Below, piece by piece: positions 9,520 through 20,306 of a DNA stretch of 64,000 nt (position 1 is the first letter of the stretch; each line of letters begins with the position of its first letter). Source of the DNA: Himantopus leucocephalus. Taxonomy: Eukaryota > Chordata > Aves > Charadriiformes > Recurvirostridae. The notes under the pieces were generated by a model that was not told the DNA's origin, did not search any database, and saw nothing but the letters and a program-made list of their open reading frames with translations. A program made the translations under genes and the position numbers. The stretch is from the NCBI GenBank assembly GCA_003993805.1, contig RSEF01000004.1:78464823-78528822 (forward strand), written 5' to 3'.

Positions 9520-12500
9520 TCATTCATCTGTTGAATAAGGAAGTTCCTAACCTTTTGATGGCAGTTTCTTTGTTTATACCTCTCTGTGATGCTACTACTG
9601 CTGCATATCATTGGGCCAAAAAGACCCAAAAAGGGTAAGATTCAAAAACCAGATCAACAAATATTGCCTATACTAAGAAACTGTTCATATATATACACAT
9701 ATATGTAAATATATATACAATTTCCTATATAATTAAATCAAGATAAAAGTATGATAGCAGCGTTATTAATATACGTGTTTACAGTGTGGGTAGGCTAGCC
9801 TGGATAAGTGACAAAGAATGACATATTAGCAACCCAAGCATCTCACAAAATTATGTTCCTGATCTTTATCTCCCAGAGATGTCACAGGGCTCATTCATGG
9901 TGCTCTTCTGTTTAGATGGATGGAAGCTACAAGACAAGGTCTTCTTGAATTGTTGGAAGTATGATTTTAAGTAAGAGAGAGAGAAAAAAGAGCTTTTCAT
10001 AAAGGATGCAGAGGATCCCTGAGGGAGCCCATAGCACAGTGAAAGCAAATTTTGATATACTTACAGCACTAAGAGATAAGTACAATAATTTCATTATTAA
10101 TGTCATGTGACTGTAATGTCTCTCCAGTTTATGTTTCAAAGCTGATTTTATCTTGTTTTACAATTTTAGAATTAGCAAAATGTTATATCCCCAGGTACTA
10201 TTGATGTTTAGCTCAAATAGCAGAGAAAAATTAGTGGGAATATTAGTAGGATGGCAAACTTAATATTGTGGTAGGCATATTAAATATATTTTAATATAAC
10301 ACTTAATTTTTCAACAAGACTTTAACAAGACTTATTTAATGTAGCCTGAATCTTTACCTTACCTGTAAAATCTAGAGCAGACGCATTATTATGGACCAAA
10401 ATGTGAAGTATTAGGCTCATCATAAAATTGTGGAATCCTAAACACCGCACAGCACAGGTTGAACTTGACATATGAAACGTAGGCTTCTTTTGTAACTTGA
10501 AGATTGTTTCTATTTTTAGTAAATAGGATTTAAACACCTGCTTTGTTCCCTCATAATTTCAACATCTATGGAAGGTTTCTTGTGCTTTGTCATTCAGTAA
10601 AAGGTGCTAGCAACAGTCTCTGCTTCATTTATCACTGTAACACTTGGTACTGCATTTTGAATTGATTGTTTCAAAGATGCAGCCTACTTTGAATTCAGTA
10701 GGTAATTTTCTGCATTGTCTGAAATGTCTTGCTTCATGGTAATAATAAAATCTTTTTCTAAGATATTTATCAGGTTCTAAGTAATAAAACAGTTTGGAGT
10801 AGGTTTCAGCCTCTAAATTAAGATACATTACTTTTTTCAGCAGAGACTGAAAACCCTGTATAGTGTTCCTCTAAGGAGCAGGAGCATCTCAGTTGTTTGA
10901 ACTGTAGTGGTTAATTTGAAACAGAAGTCAGGATTTCTGAATTGCAAAGAAGAAACATGTGCACTACAGCACTGACTGACAATAAAATTCCTAATATCAT
11001 CCCTCTTCATAAAAATAAAGGATGTCTTATAACTTAATTGACTTTGTCGTCTTTTTAAGCTTCTCAAGAGGCCTAGAAGCTGCTTTTTAAACCATAAAAG
11101 TTTGCCTGCAGGCAGAGGAGACTGTTCTTTGTATATTACATACCACAGAAAAATATGTATTTTTTTGAAATGTATAATGCAGCATTTTGTGCTGTGGTGA
11201 ACATTTAGAAATATCATACCAATAAGGGTCTGAAGTGGGAGTATTTTACTGCCAGGAAGGTTTTGGATATGGGAGTTTAAATTCATTAACCTTGAAGAAA
11301 TCTATTTTAAATTCTGTTATTAGCTTCACAAGCCAGTCATTATAATTTTCAATGCTATGAAGAGCTTTTTCAGTTGGGAATTAGAAGGGTTTTGTGTGCT
11401 TGAGTAAAAGATGTATCCTCACCCACTGCCTGTCCTTGAGCTCTGGTCTTGTAAAAACTTGCCTGTTTATGAAGCACTGGGTGTTTGCATGGCCTACAAG
11501 TTAGTTTGCCGGTTTGAACAGCAAATAGTTATCAATATATATTAAAAAGGAAGGGTGTAGGATGAAATTTACTCCTTTTAATGGTCAACTTCTCTGGCCC
11601 ATTTTTAATGATATATAGTACTTAAAAATATGAAGAATATTTTTGTCTTTGACAGCAGTAATTATTTATTTCTTTGGCTTTAAGTTAGTGCTTGTAATAT
11701 TTACTATGGAAGTCTGAAATTTGTGTTGATTTTTTTCCTAAATAAACTTACTTTCATTAGTAGTTCATTATCAAGCTATTGTACAGGTAGTCTTTCTGTA
11801 TGCCTTGTGATTCTTAAGAAATTAAAGACATGATAAAAGTTCCAGTAGCAAGGAACACTAAATTTGCTTCTTAAATCAGCAACAGGAGAGTAATAGGTTT
11901 GAATATATCTTTCCAGGTACTGTTTTTTTTCCTGATGGTTAGAATATGGATGAAGAACTAGGTAAAGTTAATTCTGAGGTTCACCAGTACAGAAACTTCA
12001 GAATCAGACGTAAGTGTTAATGAACGAGAGTTCAAATGAAAATGGAATTGCTCAGTTTAACATGTAGGAAAGTATTTTCCTTCAGAATAAAGGTCAAATT
12101 GTAAAGAACTGTAGTTTTCTTTTATTAATCTTTAAGCCAAAGCACCAGACTTAGTGTTCTGGGCGTAAAAAGAAATAGTAAAGTAGCTTTTTTATTGGCT
12201 GAATTAGGTGTTAAAGATAAAATACTTACGTACTTTTTGAGAAGTCTGTAGTGTGTTACAGACATTGGAAAAGGCCAAATAAAAGTTGAAGTACTAAATT
12301 CATATTTTTTTTTTAAATCTTTTTGTCCAGAACCTCAGTATGGGACATGACATGGTGTAGTACACCCCTTCCTGCAAAATAATATGTAAGAGCCATAATT
12401 ATAAAGGAGTTCTAGTGAAAATTTTCTCCCCAACATTGCTATTGCAAGAATGAGATTAGCCCCAAAGAACAAAAGTGTTTTCTGCCCCTGCAAAGAACCC

Positions 12501-13972
12501 CAGTACTACATTTTCTGGCTATGAATGAGTTCAAAACTTTCTGTGCTGGAGAGGCTAAGATTGCCAAAAAAAAATCATAAAAAAAAAATAAAAATTCAGA
12601 TCAGCTTTTTTTTCCCTTGAAAATCTGCATACCTGCACCAAGTTTAATATGTCCTCCCCAAAAGATTTTCTCTGTTGAGAAAAGTATGTTTTCCTTGCCA
12701 GCAGGGACATAAAAATTCTCAAGGGTAAGCTCTGAAGTAATGTGAAAAAACACGCTTATACCTCCACCCTTAATAAATATTTAATATTAAAAAACAAACT
12801 TGAAAAAGCAAAACTTGGAAAATACAATAGTGAAACAAAAATCTCAGTAATTTTGAAATGGGGTTTCTTGAATCGTATTATAGTATTAGCAGAAAACCTC
12901 TGAATCTTTTGAATTCTTGATATACAAATCACATTGATTTTTGTCTTATTCTGCCTCTGGATTTGTATTGTATCCACTCTCATACCTTCTGTTTCAGAAT
13001 TATACTTGAAAGGATGTGTTCCTTTTTCTCAGATCTGTTCTCAGCTGATTTTTTTGTTCTTTTTGTGTTCATAGTTTAATTTAGATACATTCATTATCTT
13101 TCTTTTTCTTGTTCTTTCTTTTCTTGTATCTTGGTAGTTTATATGAAATCTCTACTGTATACAGGTTATTGTAACAATGTACCATCTGATTAGTTTTGTT
13201 TATTACAGTGCAAACCTCCTAGAGCTTTGACCTTTTTCTGTAAATTGAGGAACAACACATATGGTTCATATACCTTGGGGTTTTTGTTGTCTCTTGTCTG
13301 GAAGCTGTGACCAAACCATTTTTCAATGATAGCTTTATTTGCTCTAGTAGTTTCCTTTCCATTTAATGTGGATTTAACAAAGAGCAAGAGGAAAAGTATG
13401 GTAGAAATCTTAGATGTAAACCACCTTTGAAATTCTCTCATCCTCCTTGTATACAAATGCATTCACATTCATGAAGGAAACTTAAGAGCATGCTGGCTCT
13501 CTGTGGATCTCTATGATTCCATATTTTAGCTTGCTCAGTTTAAAGGTAAAATACTGCCAAAACCTACAAGATGTACGAACCCAGTGTTTACACCAAAACA
13601 TGATTTCTTTAGCTTTATCCAGCTGCAAGGATGTAAGGCTTGAATATACATACATTTTACTTAGCTGAGGAGGCAGGTAAACTGGAGGAAGAGCCACTCA
13701 CAGTCCCATGAGTTGACTGATTTTTCTCTAGAGCTCAGATCTGAGGTGTTTTGTCAAATCTTTTTCCTGGATTTTTTTTTTTCTGTGAGCAAAACAAGTA
13801 GAAAGGGACAAGGAGGGAATGGATGACACTTCTGCACTTATGTCCTTGAGAAAGAGTAGCAGTAGGAAGGCACAGCTCTGCAGCTTCAGAACAGCTTCAT
13901 TGCTCTGGTAGAAGGTGAGGGAAGCAGACCTCATCTGTGGTGGCATCAGAGCCATCCACGCCTGAAATATAA
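9520..13972. other. Unique AT-rich DNA, no confident feature
   Basis: No repeat family or RNA gene was recognised. Minor contents are a TA/CA-rich low-complexity stretch at 9686-9720, a T9 run at about 12306-12314 and an A-rich patch at about 12565-12592. The longest open frame (minus strand, 10837-11286, 149 codons) has no recognisable motifs. Three moderately long minus-strand frames between 13190 and 13955 are equally anonymous. Confidence 0.5.
9686..9720. repeat. TA/CA-rich low-complexity tract
   Basis: The stretch reads as imperfect alternating TATATACACATATATG units ending in ATATATATAC. It is short and has no partner feature. Confidence 0.7.
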
Positions 13973-14281
13973 GTCAATATCAAGAGACAGCAGCAGGTAG
14001 TAGTATTTGGAGACTCCTTCTTGTGGAGAAAGGAGGCCCCCATCTGCCAGTGCCTCTTGCTGTCTAAGAGGGCTTGTTGCTTGCCAGAGGCTCAGATATC
14101 AGGTGATACGGAAAGACTGCTGAAGCTTGTCCAGCCCTTGGACTATTACCTATTACTGTTCATCCACATTGGCACCAGTGGTACTGTGAGGGGAGCTGTC
14201 AACCATATCAAGAATGGCTTCACAGCTCTGGGTGTGAGGGTGAAGGCCATAGGAGCTCACATAGTTTCTCCTCAATCCTGA
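13973..14281 (+). pseudogene. CR1 ORF1 esterase-domain remnant
   Basis: An open plus-strand frame begins after a stop at 13970-13972. It reads QQQVVVFGDSFLWRKEAPIC, then a cysteine/proline segment CCLPEAQISG, then LDYYLLLFIHIGTSG, and stops at 14279-14281. The V-V-F-G-D-S block (GDS at 14009-14017) is the nucleophile motif of the GDSL-type esterase domain that avian CR1 elements encode in ORF1. The later H-I-G-T stretch fits the following beta-strand of that domain. I see no endonuclease and only about 100 codons remain, so this is a relic. It matters because most CR1 copies are 5'-truncated and never contain ORF1. Confidence 0.75.
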
Positions 14282-14440
14282 CAGTAAAAGGGAAAGGCTT
14301 GGTTAGGAGCAGATGGGTACTGCAGGTCAATAACTGTTTGCAGAGCTGGTGTCAAACAGACATTTGGCTTTTATATCACGTGACCCTTTTTGATGATTGA
14401 GGATTGCTGAACAGGTCTAGCTTTTAGTGTCCAAAAGTGG
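13973..14440 (+). mobile_element. CR1 LINE 5'-region fragment
   Basis: Beyond the esterase stop, the sequence GGTACTGCAGGTCAATAACT and the following block through about 14430 ('TTTTATATCACGTGACCC', 'GAGGATTGCTGAACAGGTCT') still match the downstream part of CR1 ORF1 as I know it from birds. The 5' and 3' boundaries are uncertain. Another CR1 piece in the same orientation starts 1 kb downstream and may belong to the same insertion. Confidence 0.7.
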
Positions 14441-15424
14441 AAGGAAGTAAGATTGGAAGAAAATATGAAAGAAATGAGTCCCCCTGTTCTTATACTTTGC
14501 CATTTTAAAATGAAAATTTATTGATAATTTCCAAACCAGCAAATGCTTTCTTGTTTCATCAAAAAACATATTTCCCACAACAGTTATACCTTTTGTATAC
14601 CATTCAATTTATATCTTTACCCTTTTCCTCTGCCTGTTTTTCACATATCTGAAGTGGAGACCTAGTTTTCCAATAACTACCTCAACATAAAATGTGTATT
14701 ATATGTCTTATAAAGATTCAAGGATAGTATCACAATTTACCCTTGATGAACAGTGAGAAAGTCATATATATTGATAATTAGTGAAGATTCTTCTTCTTGT
14801 GTATATGGTAATCATAACTGCCTGAGGCTGGATGGTGTGTTGATAATGACAGGAATGTGCTTTATACAAGAGGAGCAGAAAAGCAGCACAGAGATGAGAA
14901 AGAATACAGGTTTAGAGAACTAATGACATGAAGAAAGGTGCATATTTTCATCATTTGACAAGAGGACATATTCTTTTTTAACCTCATCTAACTTGCTCTC
15001 TCTGTTAATTTGCTGGGGGAGGGTGCCTGGGGGGAAAGGGGTTGCGCTCCACTCAAGGCTGCATGGTTTAATGTTTAAGTTTTACTGACGATATCATCAT
15101 ATTGTCCATTTCATACATATTTAACATGAACAGTGCACAAGCCATTTAAAAGGCAATATATCTCTTCTCCTATTTGTACATATGCTACCCCCTAAAGAAA
15201 AATATCTCCACCACACCTCTTGACAATGAAACCCCTTGTGGGCTTTCACTTGAAGAGGCACTTGAAGAATATTGATGCTTAGAAGTGACTGAGGACAAGA
15301 AAACAGTGGGTGTGATGAGTTATCACAGAATTGATCTGCTGTAACCCTAGGATCTACATAAACTACAATATATATTCATAAAATGAGACAAATTCATTTA
15401 ACAAATAAAGACAAATGATCATGT
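14441..15424. other. Unrecognised DNA between two CR1 pieces
   Basis: No motifs of the CR1 endonuclease or RT could be read here. If the flanking CR1 pieces are one insertion, this interval is either eroded ORF2 or later insertion/deletion debris. A short G-rich patch (GGGGGAGGGTGCCTGGGGGG) lies at about 15015-15040. Confidence 0.45.
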
Positions 15425-15790
15425 AAAAATTGACTGAGCCACCAGAATCAAAGGGTAGTGATCAATGGCTTGACATCATCAGTGACCTGTAACAAATAGA
15501 ATACCTCAAGGGTCAATGCTGGGACTAATAGTGTTCAATATCTTAATCAATGATCTGGATGATAACACAGAATTCACCCTCAGCAAATGAGTCAATATTA
15601 CTATATAAGGGGAGTGGCTGATCTACCAAATGTCAGAGCTACGTCTCAGAGGGACCTGAAGAAAGCTGACAACTGAGACAATATAAATCTATTGAATTTC
15701 AGCAAGTAGGATGTCAAACTTCTGCACTTTGGACAAAATAAATACTATGCATCAATACAGGTTAGAATCCTGGCTAAATAACTGTGTACC
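15425..15790 (+). mobile_element. CR1 LINE reverse-transcriptase fragment, highly eroded
   Basis: The plus strand encodes [20 protein letters not shown], the CR1 RT block that precedes the catalytic aspartate pair. It is followed by E-F-T-L-S-K and then a stop where the FADD motif should be. Further on, TGCACTTTGGACAAAATAAA and ATCAATACAGGTTAGAATCC still align with the next CR1 block. Several stops and no intact catalytic motif make this a dead fragment, older-looking than the copies at 25 and 51 kb. Confidence 0.85.
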
Positions 15791-18239
15791 ATGCATCTAG
15801 GTATGATTCTGTCTTATCATCTCCCTGTCTCCAGTTCCTTGAAGTTTAGAGCTTATGTCAACCAACGGTGTAACCTTCGTGTAATCCTCCTGGAAAAAGT
15901 TGTAGGGAACTTCCTGGAGCAGAACTAGCACTGGACAAAATAAGTCAACAATATCCTGAAGCTTTTACTCCTTTTTTGGTTCTACAGATTTGGAAATATA
16001 TATGATATCACAAGTGATGACTCATATTCAATGCAATCACTTGTTAGAGGAGACACTGGCCTAAGATGGGCTTGGGGGAATTTCACAGAATTCTTATTAA
16101 AATACAAATCAAATTCCTGCAGTAAATTTCTAAGACCAGCAGCCTGATTCAAAGGTCACTGAAAGCAGTGTACAAGGAACTGGAGTGACTTATGTTCCAT
16201 CTTAGTGTCAATTCATGGTCTGTAAGTCTGTAGCAGTAGCAAGAATGTGTATATATGTACACCCATACGCACAAGAAGGAACATGCTCAGAAATTTGCTG
16301 AGGAACTATAAAGCAAAATCAAAATAATAAAATTACATCTATATGGCATCTCAAAAGTAGAATAGTAAACACGAGACTTTTAGTGGAAATATTTCTTGTG
16401 AGTTCCTGATCTGAATGAGTCTTGGCCTTTTAGCTGAGTGATAGAGGTTATTCTTCTGAAGAGATGAGGAGGGCTGGTGGTTGATGTACACTGATTTGTA
16501 TCAATGGATTCGATGAGGAAAGCAAGCAAATTTCTTTCTAGTATAACTAAACCTCAGTCATGTATCTATTAATGTGTAAGCTGTAATTCACTGTAGGAAA
16601 CTCCATACATTGTTTCTCAAAAGAACTTGGAAGTCATGAGGAAAATTCAACTGAACAGAAAGTTCCCAGTGTGACACTAATCTAAGGGGCTAATATATAG
16701 TATAAACAGGGCAATACTGGACATCAGTACAGTTATTATATAATCTGCATATTTGCTAGCATTGAATGTTACAGATTGTCTGTAGCTAACATACAGGAAT
16801 GATCTGAGAAACTAAGAGAGGTTTGTAGAAAGAAGCACAGAACTGAAAATTGACTCTTGAAGTGCTAGCAAAAGCATTGTAATCATTACGCAAAATGAAT
16901 TGGTGGAAGAAAACCATGACGGGTATAGGCTATATTTGCTTTAACAGATTCTTTGGTACAAAAAGAGTTTATTGGTAGATCAAAGTTGATGCTGGGGCTC
17001 ATTTTATTTCCATCATCTGCTGTTTGGAAGATTTCATTTCAGATTAGGCTTAATTTGATCTCCTGGGTGTAAAGTCCCCACTATACATGTAGTTTGAAGC
17101 TTTCTGAAGAAGAACTATCTCACAAACCTTTGCTGTCTTAAGTGTGGGCTCTTTGGGGATGCTCCCTGGACACATCACATTATTTTTTCTCCTGTCTCAT
17201 GAAGATGATGACAGCAGACCAACATATATGTCAGCTGCCCCCACCACCATTGCCTGTATAAAGATTAATGTATAGAAACTTTAATTCTGGTCCTGTGCAA
17301 TTTTCAAGTGTTGCCATGTGCCTGCTGCCTCCTCCATCTTCCCACTGAGTTTGGCATTATTCAGCATGAGGCACCCTATGCAAGGTATAGGAGATTTAAT
17401 CATGAACCCCTAGTCAATATATTTGCCTGGAAAGGAACAGGCCAAGTACTTACTCCAAGGTCTCAGGACACCCTCTTTCCTGGAACAGAGCAGATGGGCG
17501 ATATTAATAAGGTCACTTAGGACTTTGCTTTCCATGGGTTTCTCCATTGTGGGGATAGGAGGGTAGAGAGCTTTCAGGGAATATATATTCCCATAAGGTC
17601 TTGAAGCCAAAGTATATGTGAATACATAAATTGCAAGGGCTATCACTCAACTGTTTTGCAAACCCTTGTGTATGACTGAGATGTACCTATGAAAACATGA
17701 CAGGTTTCAAAGGAAGGACTGGACTGAGAATCAGAGGAGAAACTGATGTTTTCTTCCTGGGCTAGGACAACATCTGTGACATTCTGGTTCCGTTCCCATG
17801 CCACTGGGTCATGAGACTGTCATCTAACAAGGATAAATATATGAATGGTAGAGGAAAAGGGGTAACATGGCATAAAATTACTAAAATAAAGAAAAGAAAC
17901 TGAAAACTGGTAGAAAGATGTGGGGTTTACATGGCCAAAAATCAATATCATCCTATTTGCCAACGTGATCCCCTAGACAGTAACACTAAAAAGTCTGGCC
18001 AGTATGGTCTAACTAATGGGACAAACATGACGCTTGCAGGGGTGGTAAGAATGAATGAATCCCTGAGCAATTGCCACATTTTCCATATTCAGCAGCCTGC
18101 TGTGTCCTCCTGAAGATCTGGACATCTAAAGCACTTGGGTACAGTAGCTCTGTAGTCTGGGATTGCATATTATCTGATCAGGTTGATCTCCACTTCTTCC
18201 TATAATTGGCCCAGTATTGCTACCTGGAAGCATGGTTTG
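15791..18239. other. Unique DNA, no confident feature
   Basis: No repeat family or RNA gene was recognised. The 17.9-18.1 kb part contains an open frame (17931-18113, 60 codons) with two N-x-S/T sites, but I cannot link it to any protein. No motif was found elsewhere in the interval. Confidence 0.45.
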
Positions 18240-18530
18240 GCAGCTCTGGCAGGCTCCGTCCGGAGCAGTCACAATTGGCACCTATCCAGTGCATCCTGCT
18301 CCTGAGTTTTTCTGGTCTCTAGGTAGACCCAAAACTATAGATCCTGCTGAACAGCCTGGATGATACTTGTGATTACAGGCTCCCTTCTCTTTGTCTTCTC
18401 CTCTGTCCAAATCACCACCTAGGCACCGGAGCACTGCAGCATCTGATTCAGGATGGCTTTTCTGGTTTTCTGATGGACTTTTCTCGCCTTCTTTGCCCGG
18501 TAACATGGGGAAAAATCAGCTGGGAGGACA
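18240..18530. other. Locally GC-richer block, unidentified
   Basis: The block is visibly less AT-rich than its flanks and contains CpG-bearing words such as CTCCGTCCGGAGCAG and CACCGGAGCACTGC. Both strands carry overlapping open frames of about 70 codons (minus 18282-18506, plus 18391-18600). The minus frame is charged (ESDAAVLRCLGGDLDRGEDK). I cannot assign it to a repeat or a gene. Confidence 0.3.
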
Positions 18531-20091
18531 TGGATGCTGCAAAAGCTCTTCATCAGAGGAGAGCAGAACAAGAAACCTGTCAGTCCTTAATTATCTGTGA
18601 AAATACAACACATTAGCTTTCTGCCTAACATCATCCTTCCCACAGATCACATCTTCTGAAGAACAGAGTTTCTGCAGATCATAGACCTATTTTTGCCCTA
18701 ATCAGCTCCTGGGAGGGATGGCTGAAAATGAGCTCTGAATACAATAGGTAGATGAGGAAGGATTAGTGGTACCTCAAAGAGTTGAGGGCTGGCAGTTGAC
18801 AGTAAATATGAAGGTGTTTGGTCTCTCTCTATATAAAGAAAAGCACTTTGTGGTGTCAGAGAATTTTTTGAAGATACAAGCACACTTGCATGATGGGTGT
18901 GAAGTACTTTGACATTCATTGAGGCATTTATTGGTTTCATTTCTTTTAGAAAGATTCCAGGGTGTGTCTTCTGAAGCTTCTTTAAGAACTAATCCAACAT
19001 GTAATAAGTGGAGACAATCAAGGGATTTTCTTCAAAACCTCATTACTTCTCCCATCCAGACTGCAAGTGTAGATGTAGCCTTCGACAACTAATTTCATTC
19101 TGGAACTCTTAATACTTGTCTTCTACTTCCCAAGTCTCTAGACTGCCTTTTCCTTTCTTTCCCTAGCTTTTCTATCTACTGCTGTGAAGGCTATAAATGA
19201 TGTTTGAGTTTGTGGTTTTGGTTGCCTGTTTGTTTATTCTAAAGGTGGTGAGACTTCATGCAGTCAGATTCTAAGATCATTGTGTTGGGAATTATATAAA
19301 AACTGTGACATCAGGCTACCTTTGTAGTGAATAAATAAGTACTGTAGTTGTCTTGAAGAAATATCATATCCTTTGAACTTCCTCATACTTCTTGTGCTTT
19401 GCTGATTGATGGCTTTGTTGATTTATAATAAATATAATTAAGCAACCTGTAGGTATTTGGTTAAAAATTAAAATGGTTTCGGAAGACAAAACAAACAACA
19501 ACAACAAAAGAAGCACGGAAGAAAAGAGAAAAACCCTAAAAGAACCCACTTTAGCTTTAACTGTTTCAGGTGGTGTTAATTTCTTTGTTTTAATGTTGAG
19601 TGTAAATAAGCTTTTCCTGCCATGCAGGTACTGCCAGCATATGTACCTGTACAAAATGAAGATGAGGTAGAAGCAAGTAATTAGAAATAGTCAGAGTGTA
19701 AGTTAAGTCTGCCTCTGGGCATGCTCAGATATGCAAATTAAGCAATAGAATATTACAAGGGATTTTGTTAAGTGTTTTAGAAAAATAAAATCTTGTGGAC
19801 CGTTTTGTAGGAGTCAGTTCTGAATGAGACATTTGAGCACAAAAGTTTAGTACATTTCCAACACTCAAGAACCTTATTTTTTTCCTTCATGTTTTCTTCC
19901 AAAGAACACATTTCAATTTCAAACTGTTGAAAGATGACATGCAAATATGCATAAATATTGCACATTATTGAAAGAGCAAATACATTTGAAAGGGTACAGT
20001 TTTAAATGTATATTGGTCCTTCATTTATTTTTCATTTCAGAACAATATCGTTCTTCAAAAAAAAATCTTATTTTCTCCTCCTTCCTTACAG
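18531..20091. other. Unique AT-rich DNA, no feature seen
   Basis: No repeat family or coding region was recognised. A CAA-type simple stretch (AACAAACAACAACAACAAAA) occurs at about 19489-19508. Confidence 0.5.
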
Positions 20092-20145
20092 ATTGCTACG
20101 TACTTACTGCACCCAATAAAATTCATCATACTTTGAGGCGAAGGG
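20092..20145 (+). other. Exon-like 54-bp segment with strong splice-site context
   Basis: A pyrimidine tract TTCTCCTCCTTCCTTACAG directly precedes 20092, and GGGTAAAT follows 20145. The intervening 54 bases are open in one frame (CYVLTAPNKIHHTLRRRG) and stop in the other two. The same frame continues open to 20306. No homology is recognised, and cryptic splice-like pairs occur by chance in introns. Confidence 0.2.
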
Positions 20146-20306
20146 GTAAATATGAAAATAAAACAAGACTGTGCTGTATTTTGAACAAATTTGAAGAATC
20201 ATCTCCATTGAATAAAATTTTGAAAGCTTTAGAGCTTTACAGTGACAGACCTCGTAGGCCACACAGCCTGTGTGAAATTGGATTCAGTGTGATTATTTCT
20301 GGGTAA

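Noticed and set aside
10837..11286. 149-codon minus-strand open frame
   Set aside because: It is the longest non-transposon frame but has no motif, no splice or start support and an AT-driven composition. One such frame is expected by chance in 64 kb.
13190..13955. Three minus-strand frames of 70-90 codons close together
   Set aside because: They do not share one frame throughout and show no family motif. No exon boundaries were convincing.
17931..18113. 60-codon frame with N-x-S/T sites, resembling a glycoprotein piece
   Set aside because: Short, no transmembrane or cysteine pattern, no neighbouring retroviral sequence.
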